From assembly GCA_900321145.1 (NCBI GenBank), contig ONVB01000364.1, positions 1 through 16,311 on the forward strand: 16,311 nt of DNA, given 5' to 3'. This DNA comes from an uncultured Eubacteriales bacterium. Lineage in GTDB: Bacteria; Bacillota; Clostridia; Lachnospirales; Lachnospiraceae. The translations under genes and the position numbers were made by a program. Below are positions 1 to 6,834 of this stretch, one piece after another. The notes under the pieces are model-generated. The model ran no database searches and was not told the origin of the DNA. It saw only the letters and a program-made list of their open reading frames with translations. Within the stretch, counting starts at the first letter, position 1, and each line of letters starts with the position of its first letter.

Positions 1-1915
1 CGAAGAGAAGTATCGAAAGTCCTCGGCCGTATGGGTACTTCTTTGTGTAGTGCCAGCCGTCATAGACCTGCTTACGGAAGTTCATCTGGTCTATGGCATG
101 CTCGAGCGTCTCTCTCTGATCGTGGTTCATGACGATATCCTCAAAGCCGAAGTTGGCCTTGATCTTCGTCGCCTTCTGGGTAAGCTCGGAACTCATCTGC
201 GCATAGCAGCCCTGGAAGAGAGTGGCCCTTGAGATCACAATCTCCTTGTTCATGGTCGCTAAGCTTCTCGAGTGATAAAGTGCCGACTTTATCTTACCCG
301 GTGTGAAGAGGAACTTGGTAGCCATCTCAAGCTTATCCACATCATCGCCGAGGGAGTACTTCTGTGCGAAATAATTCCAGCACTTCTCTCTCTCCTCGTT
401 GGTCGGAGTGGGTATCTCAAGCTCCGTAACCTCTTCCTTGGTTATATCCTTCATCGCAAGCTTCTCACGGCTTATACAGAACACGAGTATGCCCTTCTGG
501 ATAAGCTTTGCGAACGCAAGGTCCATATAACCGTAGAACTTCTCCTTCTCATCCTCCCTGAAGGTAAGCTCGTCTAAGCAGCAGCACGAATTAGTGAGTA
601 TACACTCTCTCGTAACCGCCCACAGAGCCTTCTCCACAAAGGAGAAGTCATATACGAAAAGCTTCTTGCAGTTTATCGACACCGCGCCTAATTTCTCCTC
701 GGCACAGAAATGTCTTATAAAGAACTTTCTTCCACTTCCCTCATCACCGAAGTAAGAGAATATCCTTACGCCTTCACCGTAGCTTATCTTCATCGCCTCG
801 AGCTGTCCGTCATTTGCCATGATAGGATCAAGCTCCTCATCGGTGGTAAGCATCTTGAAGAAACGGATGTAGTTCTCGTCAAGCCTCATCGGGTTCTTAC
901 CGAAGAGGTAGTCGATGATTCTCTTATCGGGAGATATAACCGTCGAGAAAGGCATGCTCGACACGACTCTTAAGTCGAGTATCGGAAGAAGTGCTTCAAG
1001 GCACTCACTCATCTCACCGTAAGCTCCGGTTATGGAGTAGTTTGATCCGAAGAAAACCTTTGCTGCCGACTCTATGGTCGGTGATGAAAGGTTGCCGTTC
1101 TCATTTATGATCTGGAATATGCCGGCATAATCGGTCTGTGTGGAAGAAAGAACACCGCTTGCAAATGTAAAAAGTGCGAACGGCCTCATCTCAAGCTTCT
1201 TCGTAAGCTCGTAGAAAGGCATCTTCTCTCCGTTCTTGACCGTTTCCTCCGCACATGCGGCTATCCACTCGAGCCTCGAGGCCACATCAAAGCGTCCGCT
1301 GTTTGAGGAAGATGAAGACGATCCGGAACCCGAACCCGAGTCAGCCTTCTGATCATCATCTTCTTTTACGGTATCGGAGAAAGAACCGAGGAGATCGAGA
1401 AGATCCGCATCGAAATCATCCTCATCCTCTTCCTCCTCTTCGAAGGATTCATCCTCTGAAGCGCCACTGCCCTCAAATACCTGCTCATAGCGGATTATCT
1501 GCTCATTGGCAGAATCAGCAGCTATCTCAAGATCCGGATAAAGGACGTTCTTAAAACCGCCCTGACCGTTGGCGAAGGTTAGCTTCATGTTCTCGAGATA
1601 TGCGGACAGGCACAAGTTGACACAGTGGAAGACATGCTTCATATACTCGTCGTAACCGCCCGCAAAGGCTTTTACCTTTCCGTCACCCGAAGAAGCTGCC
1701 TTGGCCGGCTTCTCTTCTTTCTTTGTTTCGGTTTTCTTCTTGTCGGATGAAGTCTCATCATCATCGTCATCGGAGCCAAGGCCGCCGAAAAGATCTGCAA
1801 GATCAACATCATCGGAAGAATCGCTGTCGCTGTCACCGTCACTGTCATCCGTATCAAAGAATGACAAGAGCTCGTCAAGCTCGTCGCTTTCAGTTTTCTT
1901 TTTCTTTCCTGCCAA
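1..1915 (-). CDS. CIS-associated AAA+ ATPase (Afp15-like), N-terminal 638 residues, truncated by window edge
   Basis: Read by hand on the minus strand: 638 codons with no stop, running off the left edge. The start is TTG at 1915, chosen because GAGGTG lies 7 bases upstream and the reading begins M-A-G-K-K-K-K. Regions: Lys tract and acidic/Ser tract (about 5-60); a small helical domain (about 80-150); a second acidic tract (154-191) and Ser/Gly linker (192-207); a helical or winged-helix-like region (210-380); a degenerate AAA domain with a P-loop-like GDEGSGRKF at 390-398 (Thr/Ser replaced by Phe) and a Walker-B-like CCCLDE at 444-449; an FTPGKIKSA sensor-like helix near 535-545; then FEDIV at about 591 and YPYGRGLSILLF at 627-638. 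The last motif directly precedes Walker A in the catalytic domain of these ATPases, so the active site lies outside the window. Two AAA domains with a decayed first one is typical of CIS-linked ATPases. The role in assembly or length control is inferred from Afp15. Confidence 0.85.
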   Translation of the reverse strand, partial: MAGKKKKTESDELDELLSFFDTDDSDGDSDSDSSDDVDLADLFGGLGSDDDDDETSSDKKKTETKKEEKPAKAASSGDGKVKAFAGGYDEYMKHVFHCVNLCLSAYLENMKLTFANGQGGFKNVLYPDLEIAADSANEQIIRYEQVFEGSGASEDESFEEEEEDEDDFDADLLDLLGSFSDTVKEDDDQKADSGSGSGSSSSSSNSGRFDVASRLEWIAACAEETVKNGEKMPFYELTKKLEMRPFALFTFASGVLSSTQTDYAGIFQIINENGNLSSPTIESAAKVFFGSNYSITGAYGEMSECLEALLPILDLRVVSSMPFSTVISPDKRIIDYLFGKNPMRLDENYIRFFKMLTTDEELDPIMANDGQLEAMKISYGEGVRIFSYFGDEGSGRKFFIRHFCAEEKLGAVSINCKKLFVYDFSFVEKALWAVTRECILTNSCCCLDELTFREDEKEKFYGYMDLAFAKLIQKGILVFCISREKLAMKDITKEEVTELEIPTPTNEEREKCWNYFAQKYSLGDDVDKLEMATKFLFTPGKIKSALYHSRSLATMNKEIVISRATLFQGCYAQMSSELTQKATKIKANFGFEDIVMNHDQRETLEHAIDQMNFRKQVYDGWHYTKKYPYGRGLSILLF

Positions 1916-1922
1916 TGCTCTT

Positions 1923-1928
1923 CACCTC
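1923..1928 (-). promoter_or_regulatory. Ribosome binding site for the TTG-started AAA+ ATPase
   Basis: Minus strand reads GAGGTG, then 7 bases, then TTG at 1915. No in-frame ATG lies near it, and translation from this TTG gives an uninterrupted frame to the window edge, so this site decides the start. Confidence 0.7.
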
Positions 1929-1981
1929 ATAATTATATCTTAGTTTCAGTCACAAAACAGTCCCATAACACGATCCGGGGG

Positions 1982-2233
1982 TCACTGAACCGTCCCATCA
2001 TCTTTTGTCTTAAAAACAGCAGTCCTGTCAAAGACGCTCTTTGCCGTATTGATGGCGTTGTCGTCATCATCCGCAAATATGCCCTTATAGTCATTCAGGT
2101 ACCCCCACTTCACGGGTTCCTCGTAAGCATAACCCATCTCATCTTCATCCTGGTCCTGCTGTATATCGTTCTTTTTTTTGTTCTCGGCGTTGATACGCCT
2201 GTTGTTGTCAAGAAGTCTCTGTGTCAACAGCAT
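1982..2233 (-). CDS. Small hypothetical acidic protein, 83 aa
   Basis: No family is recognised. It starts at ATG 2233 with a strong GGGAGGTG site 7-8 bases upstream and ends with TGA at 1982. The protein is hydrophilic with no signal peptide or membrane segment. It has a basic, Asn/Lys-rich N-terminal half (LLDNNRRINAENKKK), an acidic patch (QDQDEDE), an aromatic stretch (MGYAYEEPVKWGYLNDYKG) and a DDDD tract near residue 56. It sits 30 bases downstream of the HATPase gene and 66 bases upstream of the AAA+ ATPase gene, in the same direction, so it is probably co-transcribed. Its position suggests an accessory or adaptor of either neighbour; that is inference only. The good ribosome binding site and tight fit between real genes argue that it is genuine. 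Confidence 0.65.
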   Translation of the reverse strand: MLLTQRLLDNNRRINAENKKKNDIQQDQDEDEMGYAYEEPVKWGYLNDYKGIFADDDDNAINTAKSVFDRTAVFKTKDDGTVQ

Positions 2234-2263
2234 AATCGACGCACCTCCCTTTAAACTCCTAAG

Positions 2264-3220
2264 TTAGCTTGTGGGAAGCTGGATATAGATTCCCATGCCT
2301 CCGCCCGGTGCCGACTTGGCATATATATTTCCGCCGTAGTACTCAACCACTGCCTTGGCCTGTGCGAGACCGAGACCGTTTCCGGAAATGCGGTTCGAGC
2401 CCTGGTAATTGAGTTCAAATATATGCTCCGTCTCGGTTTCGGAAAGGCCTTCGCCATTATCCTTTAATACCACAAAAAGGTCGTCAGCTATCGTAGACAG
2501 CGTGATGACCAGATTACCCTGACGTTTCATGTACTTTATGGAGTTGTCAACTATATTTCGGAATAACACACGAATAAGGCCCGGATCGGCCTTTACAAGA
2601 ATCTTCTCCTCGGACGAGGAAACCTGTATTCTGAGTCCCGCCTTCGCGGCTGCTCTCTGAAGCTCATGAGCGACACTCGAAGCCGCATCGACTATATCTA
2701 TAGTCTCCGAGCCGCTGCCGGTCATCTCGGGAAGTATGGACGAATAAGCGCTGTCTTTTCTCTCAAAGGCGCGCCTGATGGCTTCCTCAGAATCAAGTCC
2801 CGAAAGCTCGGCAAGCTTATCTTTATACCTGTTCTTCTCCGTCTCTTCCTCGGAAAGCTTTCTCTCCATCTCGGACAACTGTGTCTCGTAGGACTCTCTC
2901 TGATCCTCCATGGCTATCTTTAAGCCCTTGATCTCAGACAGATACTTCTCCGCATCAGCAGCTTCATTATCAGCTTTCTTCTCCGTTTCAGCAACTTCTG
3001 CTTCCGGAGCCTCAGCATCCTCATTTTCAAGCTCCATCTGAGGAATATCCCGGCTCTTTGTACCTCCCGCAAAGGAAAGTATGACAAACAGCAGAAGAAA
3101 CAGGCTGAAAGCACAGAATGAATACTCGCAGAGCGTCATTTCTTCAGTAAAATAACCGTACACCAAAAGCGCATATGATATGATCATAAGCGCTGCAAAA
3201 ACTATCTTCCCTTTTTTCAT
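2264..3220 (-). CDS. Membrane-anchored HATPase_c protein, histidine-kinase-like, no visible phosphoacceptor domain
   Basis: 318 residues from ATG 3220, with AAGGAG upstream. Two hydrophobic segments (about 4-22 and 33-52) separated by a short loop make a hairpin anchor. A Glu/Ala-rich linker (60-90) and a coiled coil (about 90-140) follow. The C-terminal half is a GHKL/HATPase_c domain: N box with N222-IVDNS at 222-227, G1 DNGEGL at 254-259, F-box-like IFEL at 267-270, G2 GNGLGLA at 280-286 and a GGGMGIYIQLP end. ATP-binding residues look intact. The usual H box (SHELRTPL type) is absent: the AHEL at 184-187 lies in the first helix region of the ATPase domain, not in a DHp dimerisation helix. 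It follows the STAS gene by 33 bases, so a STAS/kinase partnership is plausible. It could be a Ser kinase, a truncated histidine kinase, or an ATP-dependent membrane tether for the CIS. Confidence 0.85.
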   Translation of the reverse strand: MKKGKIVFAALMIISYALLVYGYFTEEMTLCEYSFCAFSLFLLLFVILSFAGGTKSRDIPQMELENEDAEAPEAEVAETEKKADNEAADAEKYLSEIKGLKIAMEDQRESYETQLSEMERKLSEEETEKNRYKDKLAELSGLDSEEAIRRAFERKDSAYSSILPEMTGSGSETIDIVDAASSVAHELQRAAAKAGLRIQVSSSEEKILVKADPGLIRVLFRNIVDNSIKYMKRQGNLVITLSTIADDLFVVLKDNGEGLSETETEHIFELNYQGSNRISGNGLGLAQAKAVVEYYGGNIYAKSAPGGGMGIYIQLPTS

Positions 3221-3253
3221 ACCTATCTCCTTAGGACAGCCGATATCCGGCCT

Positions 3254-3553
3254 TTATGCTAAAGTAAGTATATCAATAAAGCCGGTAACTTCAAATACTT
3301 CCTTAACGGAATCGTTTGCATTGATTATGGTCATGCTTCCGCCCTTCGATGTAGCTGTCTTCTGACCTATAAGAAGCGCTCTTAAGCCGGCACTTGAGAT
3401 ATAAGCAACCTTATCAAAATTGATAATGATCGTCTTTGACTTCTGGAATGCCGTGAGAAGAGCATTCTGCAGCTGAGGTGCGGTTGTGGTGTCTACTCTT
3501 CCGTCCACATCAAGCTGGATACTGTCTGCATTTTTTACTTCATTGATAGTCAT
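3254..3553 (-). CDS. STAS-domain protein, anti-sigma-factor-antagonist type
   Basis: 99 residues, the usual length of a single STAS domain (SpoIIAA/RsbV fold). It starts at ATG 3553 with AGGAGGG 7 bases upstream. Landmarks are the N-terminal strand ending VDGRVDTTTAPQL (16-28), the central strand TIIINFDKVAYISSAGLRAL (41-60), and the GGSMTIINA and VKEVFEVTGF elements near the C terminus. By alignment from memory with Bacillus SpoIIAA, Ser54 in ISSAG matches the phosphorylated Ser58, while the preceding Asp is replaced by Ser, as in many RsbV-like relatives. Family knowledge: such proteins switch partners according to Ser phosphorylation by a GHKL kinase. The next gene encodes a GHKL ATPase, which suggests a local switch. 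The target is unknown; no sigma or anti-sigma factor is in the window. Confidence 0.92.
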   Translation of the reverse strand: MTINEVKNADSIQLDVDGRVDTTTAPQLQNALLTAFQKSKTIIINFDKVAYISSAGLRALLIGQKTATSKGGSMTIINANDSVKEVFEVTGFIDILTLA

Positions 3554-3626
3554 GTTGTTACCCTCCTGGTATTGTAAAAATATAGTACTGCCATAAATGA
3601 CATATAACTTGTAAATTATATCACTT
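3554..3626 (-). promoter_or_regulatory. AT-rich 73-base gap separating baseplate block from signalling genes; possible promoter or operator
   Basis: This is the longest non-coding gap in the window; most other gaps are 0-35 bases. It holds an imperfect hairpin or operator-like inverted repeat (ATATAA, 8-base spacer, TTATAT at 3602-3621), AT-rich stretches and the STAS ribosome binding site next to 3553. No convincing sigma-A -35/-10 pair could be fixed. The stem is all A/T and lacks the GC stem and T run of an intrinsic terminator. A secondary promoter for the STAS/HATPase/ATPase genes is possible, inferred from spacing. Confidence 0.3.
3602..3621. repeat. Short AT-rich inverted repeat
   Basis: ATATAA at 3602-3607 and TTATAT at 3616-3621 are perfect reverse complements with an 8-base spacer. 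It lies just after the stop of the tail protein gene. It could bind a regulator or be chance in AT-rich DNA. Confidence 0.35.
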
Positions 3627-4703
3627 TTATTCCTCTAATACAAGCTGTCCGTCCAATGACATATACTCATCGAGCTTTGCATCCTCAAGATACTGAACCT
3701 GAGCATTCATATCAAGATATACTCGATTGTCAAGGATACTGTTATCCTTTAAGGTCTCTATCTTCAGCCTGCATCTTACCGGCATAAACTGATCCAACAG
3801 ATACATAAGCTGGAAACGCTCATTCTCGGAGAACTTCTTCTTGACAAGGACCGTCACATCAAATACTCCCTCGCCCTCAGACTCGGCATATTCCTTCATC
3901 TGGTTGGACTCTAATATGATCGGTGTCTCCTCAAGAACTATGGTAAGAAGTCTCTTCAGGCACTCCTTGGTACCCTTCATACGGTTCAATACATAAGCTT
4001 CCTTTACAAGCTGTCTTAAAGCCTCGGGCTTCATAAAATCGCCCTGTACATCTATACCGAGCCAGGCCGCATAAGTCGGCAGGAGCTCGCTCGGACAGGT
4101 ATCAAAGCTTAAGAGTTCAGGAAGTCTGTCTATGACATCCTCGAAGTCGTTGTAAATGCTGTTGAACACTGTCATATAGCGGCGGAAGAAATCATTGTTC
4201 TCCCTGTATATCTCGGGGAATGCGTCCATGAACTCATCCGAACCGCGCTCTGCACGGATATTGTAAAGCATCCCCTCCCCGAGCCCGAGTATCTCTATGC
4301 ATATATAGAGGTATCTGCCCTTTAATCCGTAAAGCAGCACATCTCTCTTATCTACAAAGCGCCTTGCTTCGGAATGGTTGAAAAGGATCTTCTTTGCCGA
4401 ATCCGGAATACCGTCCGCGATAAGGAAGCTCTCCACATCAACCATCTCCTCGCCCATCTTGAGCTCTCTGTCATTTGTTGCAAATGCATAGGTATAAAGC
4501 ACCTGCTCCTCCGACAGTCTGACCTTGAAGGAAAGCCTGCCCCACTCCGAATCATCCTCGGCAGAGTCGATAGCAGTGAGATATAGTCTGTGGGTAGGTG
4601 AGTTCTCATCTAAGTAGAGATTACCTGCCTCATCCATCATAAAGCCTTCACCGAAGGAACGCTTAAGTCGATTCTTTTTTATTGAATATACTGTTCTTGC
4701 CAT
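3627..4703 (-). CDS. Phage tail protein I-like baseplate protein (P2 gpI type)
   Basis: 358 residues from ATG 4703, with AGGAGG 10 bases upstream overlapping the stop of the preceding gene. The central region matches the tail protein family found beside baseplate-J genes in phage-like islands: FPEIYRENNDFFRRYMTVF (162-180), a long helix with DFEDVIDRLPELLSFDTCP (186-204), LPTYAAWLGID (208-218), then RQLVKEAYVLNRMKGTKECL (230-249). In that family the last block ends a helical domain involved in baseplate-wedge or fibre attachment. The N-terminal 150 residues are beta-rich and less conserved. It is the last structural gene before the signalling genes. In P2-like phages gpI works with the J and W proteins, which are encoded immediately upstream here. 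Equivalence to a particular Afp gene is uncertain. Confidence 0.8.
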   Translation of the reverse strand: MARTVYSIKKNRLKRSFGEGFMMDEAGNLYLDENSPTHRLYLTAIDSAEDDSEWGRLSFKVRLSEEQVLYTYAFATNDRELKMGEEMVDVESFLIADGIPDSAKKILFNHSEARRFVDKRDVLLYGLKGRYLYICIEILGLGEGMLYNIRAERGSDEFMDAFPEIYRENNDFFRRYMTVFNSIYNDFEDVIDRLPELLSFDTCPSELLPTYAAWLGIDVQGDFMKPEALRQLVKEAYVLNRMKGTKECLKRLLTIVLEETPIILESNQMKEYAESEGEGVFDVTVLVKKKFSENERFQLMYLLDQFMPVRCRLKIETLKDNSILDNRVYLDMNAQVQYLEDAKLDEYMSLDGQLVLEE

Positions 4704-4713
4704 ATATCACGTT

Positions 4714-4720
4714 CCTCCTA
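4714..4720 (-). promoter_or_regulatory. Ribosome binding site overlapping upstream stop codon (TAGGAGG)
   Basis: The TAG stop of the 700-residue wedge gene (4720-4718) is part of TAGGAGG, 10 bases before the ATG of the tail protein gene at 4703. This is the second case of stop/ribosome-site sharing between adjacent baseplate genes. Confidence 0.7.
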
Positions 4721-6820
4721 CTTGTCATAAGTTACTACTTCGATATGTATATCTCCCGGATAGAGAAGACAGTTCTTATCCGGCAGCAGATTGGCATCCT
4801 CAAGCTTCACATAGGCTGTAGAGTGCGGAAGAACCGAAAGATCATATACATTTTCGACACAGTCGAGAAGTTCAACCGCATGGAATACATCATCGAATAC
4901 GAGCATATCACCGAAGTTTCTCTCCGTGGTGATATAGTCTATCTTCTCCTTTATGCACTCCTCTATGCGCTCCTTACAGTTGTCATAATTCAGCTTGACA
5001 TATACTGTTCCCGTTACATTTACCTTGGTATAGACCGGAGGCAGAAGCTCTATCCTTGTGGAGAGAAGTCTTCTGGATTCAAGATGATCATGTATGATAC
5101 TCTTGTAATGATCCGTAAGTCCCGGGAAATCTTCTTCGGTTCCGGGCTTTACCGCAATCCTGACTATATTCCGCTCCTCGTCCATATATGCCTTTGCCTT
5201 GTGTATGATAAGGCCCGGCGTCTGCTTTACGAGCTGCTCGTAATCCGATTCGGTGACAGCCGTATATGCATCCTCCATATCCTTTAAGAAGCGCTTTCTC
5301 ACATCCTCCACACGCTCTCTCTCCTGACCGCCGGTTCCGGGGCCCGGATTGTAGAAGAATACCGGCTCGTCGGCAACCTTGACCGACGAAAGAAGCTCAT
5401 TTCCGGCTCTTATATTTCCGGCACTGCCCTGGGTTATGCTTATTCCCGCCAGGAAGAGCTCCGCTCCTATGAAGTCGCCCGCATCCTCTATCTGTATCCT
5501 GCCGTCATTCTCCAGAAGGCGGTAGAACAAAGCTCCGTCCTCTTCGTAATCAGGTCTTACAAAATCATATATATATCCGCCTTCTCCGTCCTCGCGTCTG
5601 GCTATAACGGAAAAGCCCTCTCCGCACAGGTTCTTGAACGGCAGCTTGATCTCCTGGTTATCGTATCCGAGCACCCTGCCTATGGCATACTGTCTCATGA
5701 CCGCCTCGGTATAGCACACAACCTTCACGCAATTCTTTACCTTCTCGGGGCCGTAGCCTGTACGGCTCTTGTCGAAGTCTATGTGATAGAAGCCGTCCTC
5801 ACCCATGACCTGTCTGTAGTACCTTCCCTCCATGTCAAGCGTGGGAAGATAGCTGTACTTTCTGTAGGAATTGCCTTTCTCCTCCTTACAGTATACATCT
5901 ATGTAAGCCTCTCCTATTATGGAGCTCCTCAGTGTTATATCGGACAGTCTCTGATATGTATGACTCTCGGATATGGACAGCTTCTGCCATACCTCAAACA
6001 AAGGTCCGTGTATAGCCAGGGCCTTAGGAGCCACGTCATAGTGAGCTTCCTTCAATGTCACCTTCAGGATATATCCGCCTACCGGAGTGTCATCGCCCTT
6101 TACGGCTGCCTCCTCGGGCATGCGAAGTCTTATCTCGCCGCTCTTGAGAAATGCGTTCGTATAATCTCTGACCTTGCACTCCTTATAGCCTTCTGCCGTA
6201 AGTATCTCAAAGCTTACATCCGCGAAAGGATTCTTGAGCTTCTCATTTAAGGGATTTCTGTTCATGGACATCTTCAAGTCCACATACAGTATAAGCTCCT
6301 GTCCGGGTTCAGGCATGGCACTTGTCACCAAATAGAATGCGTTGCCTTTCACGGGGTGCTTGCCGAATACAGGTATGGGCACCTTGGTCTCTCTGTCAAG
6401 CAGCATCGTTATATCCTTCATACCGCTTTCCGATTCCCTGAAAGCAGCAAGCATCTCCATGGCACAGAGATCGGTCTGCTTCATGGTCTCGAAAACTATG
6501 TCCCCTATGATGAAGCGATGATTCTGAGCTAAGGTTACATTTTCCTTCAGGCCCTGCGAAGCAAGCAGCAATCTCGCAGGTCTTCCCTTCTTCACATGGA
6601 AGCCCATCATGTTAAGGAGCTTCTCGCGTACGATGGGAGGTATGGTGTCTATCCTCTCCTGTGCAAGAGTCTCATAACCCGTAAGCACCTCAAGTATGGT
6701 TATACCCGGATCCGAAGGATTGAAGTTCGTCCAGTCCCTAGTATAAAGAGGTATGCGCGATACGGCTTCATCAAACCGCTCCTGATAGGTTTTTCTGTCA
6801 CTGCTTATATACTCAAGCAT
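4718..6820 (-). CDS. Baseplate J-like wedge protein (Afp12-like)
   Basis: 700 residues from ATG 6820. Its ribosome binding site TAGGAG includes the stop codon of the previous gene. The N-terminal block is the signature of this family in CIS and phage-like islands: RDWTNFNPSDPGITILEVL (48-66), followed by a helical segment ending LNMMGFHVKKGRPA. The middle is a set of beta-rich domains. The C-terminal part has the J-type features DVRKRFLKDMEDAYTAVTESDYEQL and a TPGL segment, then NIVRIAVKPG and a repeated strand-rich end (VNVTGTVYVKLNY). Family role: wedge proteins form the baseplate ring around the spike and transmit triggering to the sheath. It follows the larger J-type gene by 11 bases. The Afp12 label rests on order and size. 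Confidence 0.87.
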   Translation of the reverse strand: MLEYISSDRKTYQERFDEAVSRIPLYTRDWTNFNPSDPGITILEVLTGYETLAQERIDTIPPIVREKLLNMMGFHVKKGRPARLLLASQGLKENVTLAQNHRFIIGDIVFETMKQTDLCAMEMLAAFRESESGMKDITMLLDRETKVPIPVFGKHPVKGNAFYLVTSAMPEPGQELILYVDLKMSMNRNPLNEKLKNPFADVSFEILTAEGYKECKVRDYTNAFLKSGEIRLRMPEEAAVKGDDTPVGGYILKVTLKEAHYDVAPKALAIHGPLFEVWQKLSISESHTYQRLSDITLRSSIIGEAYIDVYCKEEKGNSYRKYSYLPTLDMEGRYYRQVMGEDGFYHIDFDKSRTGYGPEKVKNCVKVVCYTEAVMRQYAIGRVLGYDNQEIKLPFKNLCGEGFSVIARREDGEGGYIYDFVRPDYEEDGALFYRLLENDGRIQIEDAGDFIGAELFLAGISITQGSAGNIRAGNELLSSVKVADEPVFFYNPGPGTGGQERERVEDVRKRFLKDMEDAYTAVTESDYEQLVKQTPGLIIHKAKAYMDEERNIVRIAVKPGTEEDFPGLTDHYKSIIHDHLESRRLLSTRIELLPPVYTKVNVTGTVYVKLNYDNCKERIEECIKEKIDYITTERNFGDMLVFDDVFHAVELLDCVENVYDLSVLPHSTAYVKLEDANLLPDKNCLLYPGDIHIEVVTYDK

Positions 6821-6828
6821 AAGTCATT

Positions 6829-6834
6829 CTCCTA
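6829..6834 (-). promoter_or_regulatory. Ribosome binding site overlapping upstream stop codon (TAGGAG)
   Basis: The TAG stop of the 1011-residue gene (6834-6832) forms the first three bases of the TAGGAG site for the next gene, 8 bases before its ATG. A terminating ribosome would sit on the initiation site, favouring translational coupling. The same arrangement recurs at 4714-4720. Confidence 0.7.

Noticed and set aside
1255..1554. Plus-strand Arg/His/Pro-rich frame
   Set aside because: A shadow of the acidic/Ser linker of the AAA+ ATPase; low-complexity coding DNA often yields such antisense frames.
1932..1937. Perfect TATAAT on the minus strand before the AAA+ ATPase gene
   Set aside because: Transcription would start near 1925, inside the ribosome binding site at 1923-1928, and no TTGACA-like box lies 16-18 bases upstream. 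Probably chance in AT-rich DNA.
4682..5287. Plus-strand open frame of 201 codons
   Set aside because: It lies opposite the wedge-protein gene, which has clear family motifs and a good ribosome site. The plus frame gives no recognisable protein.
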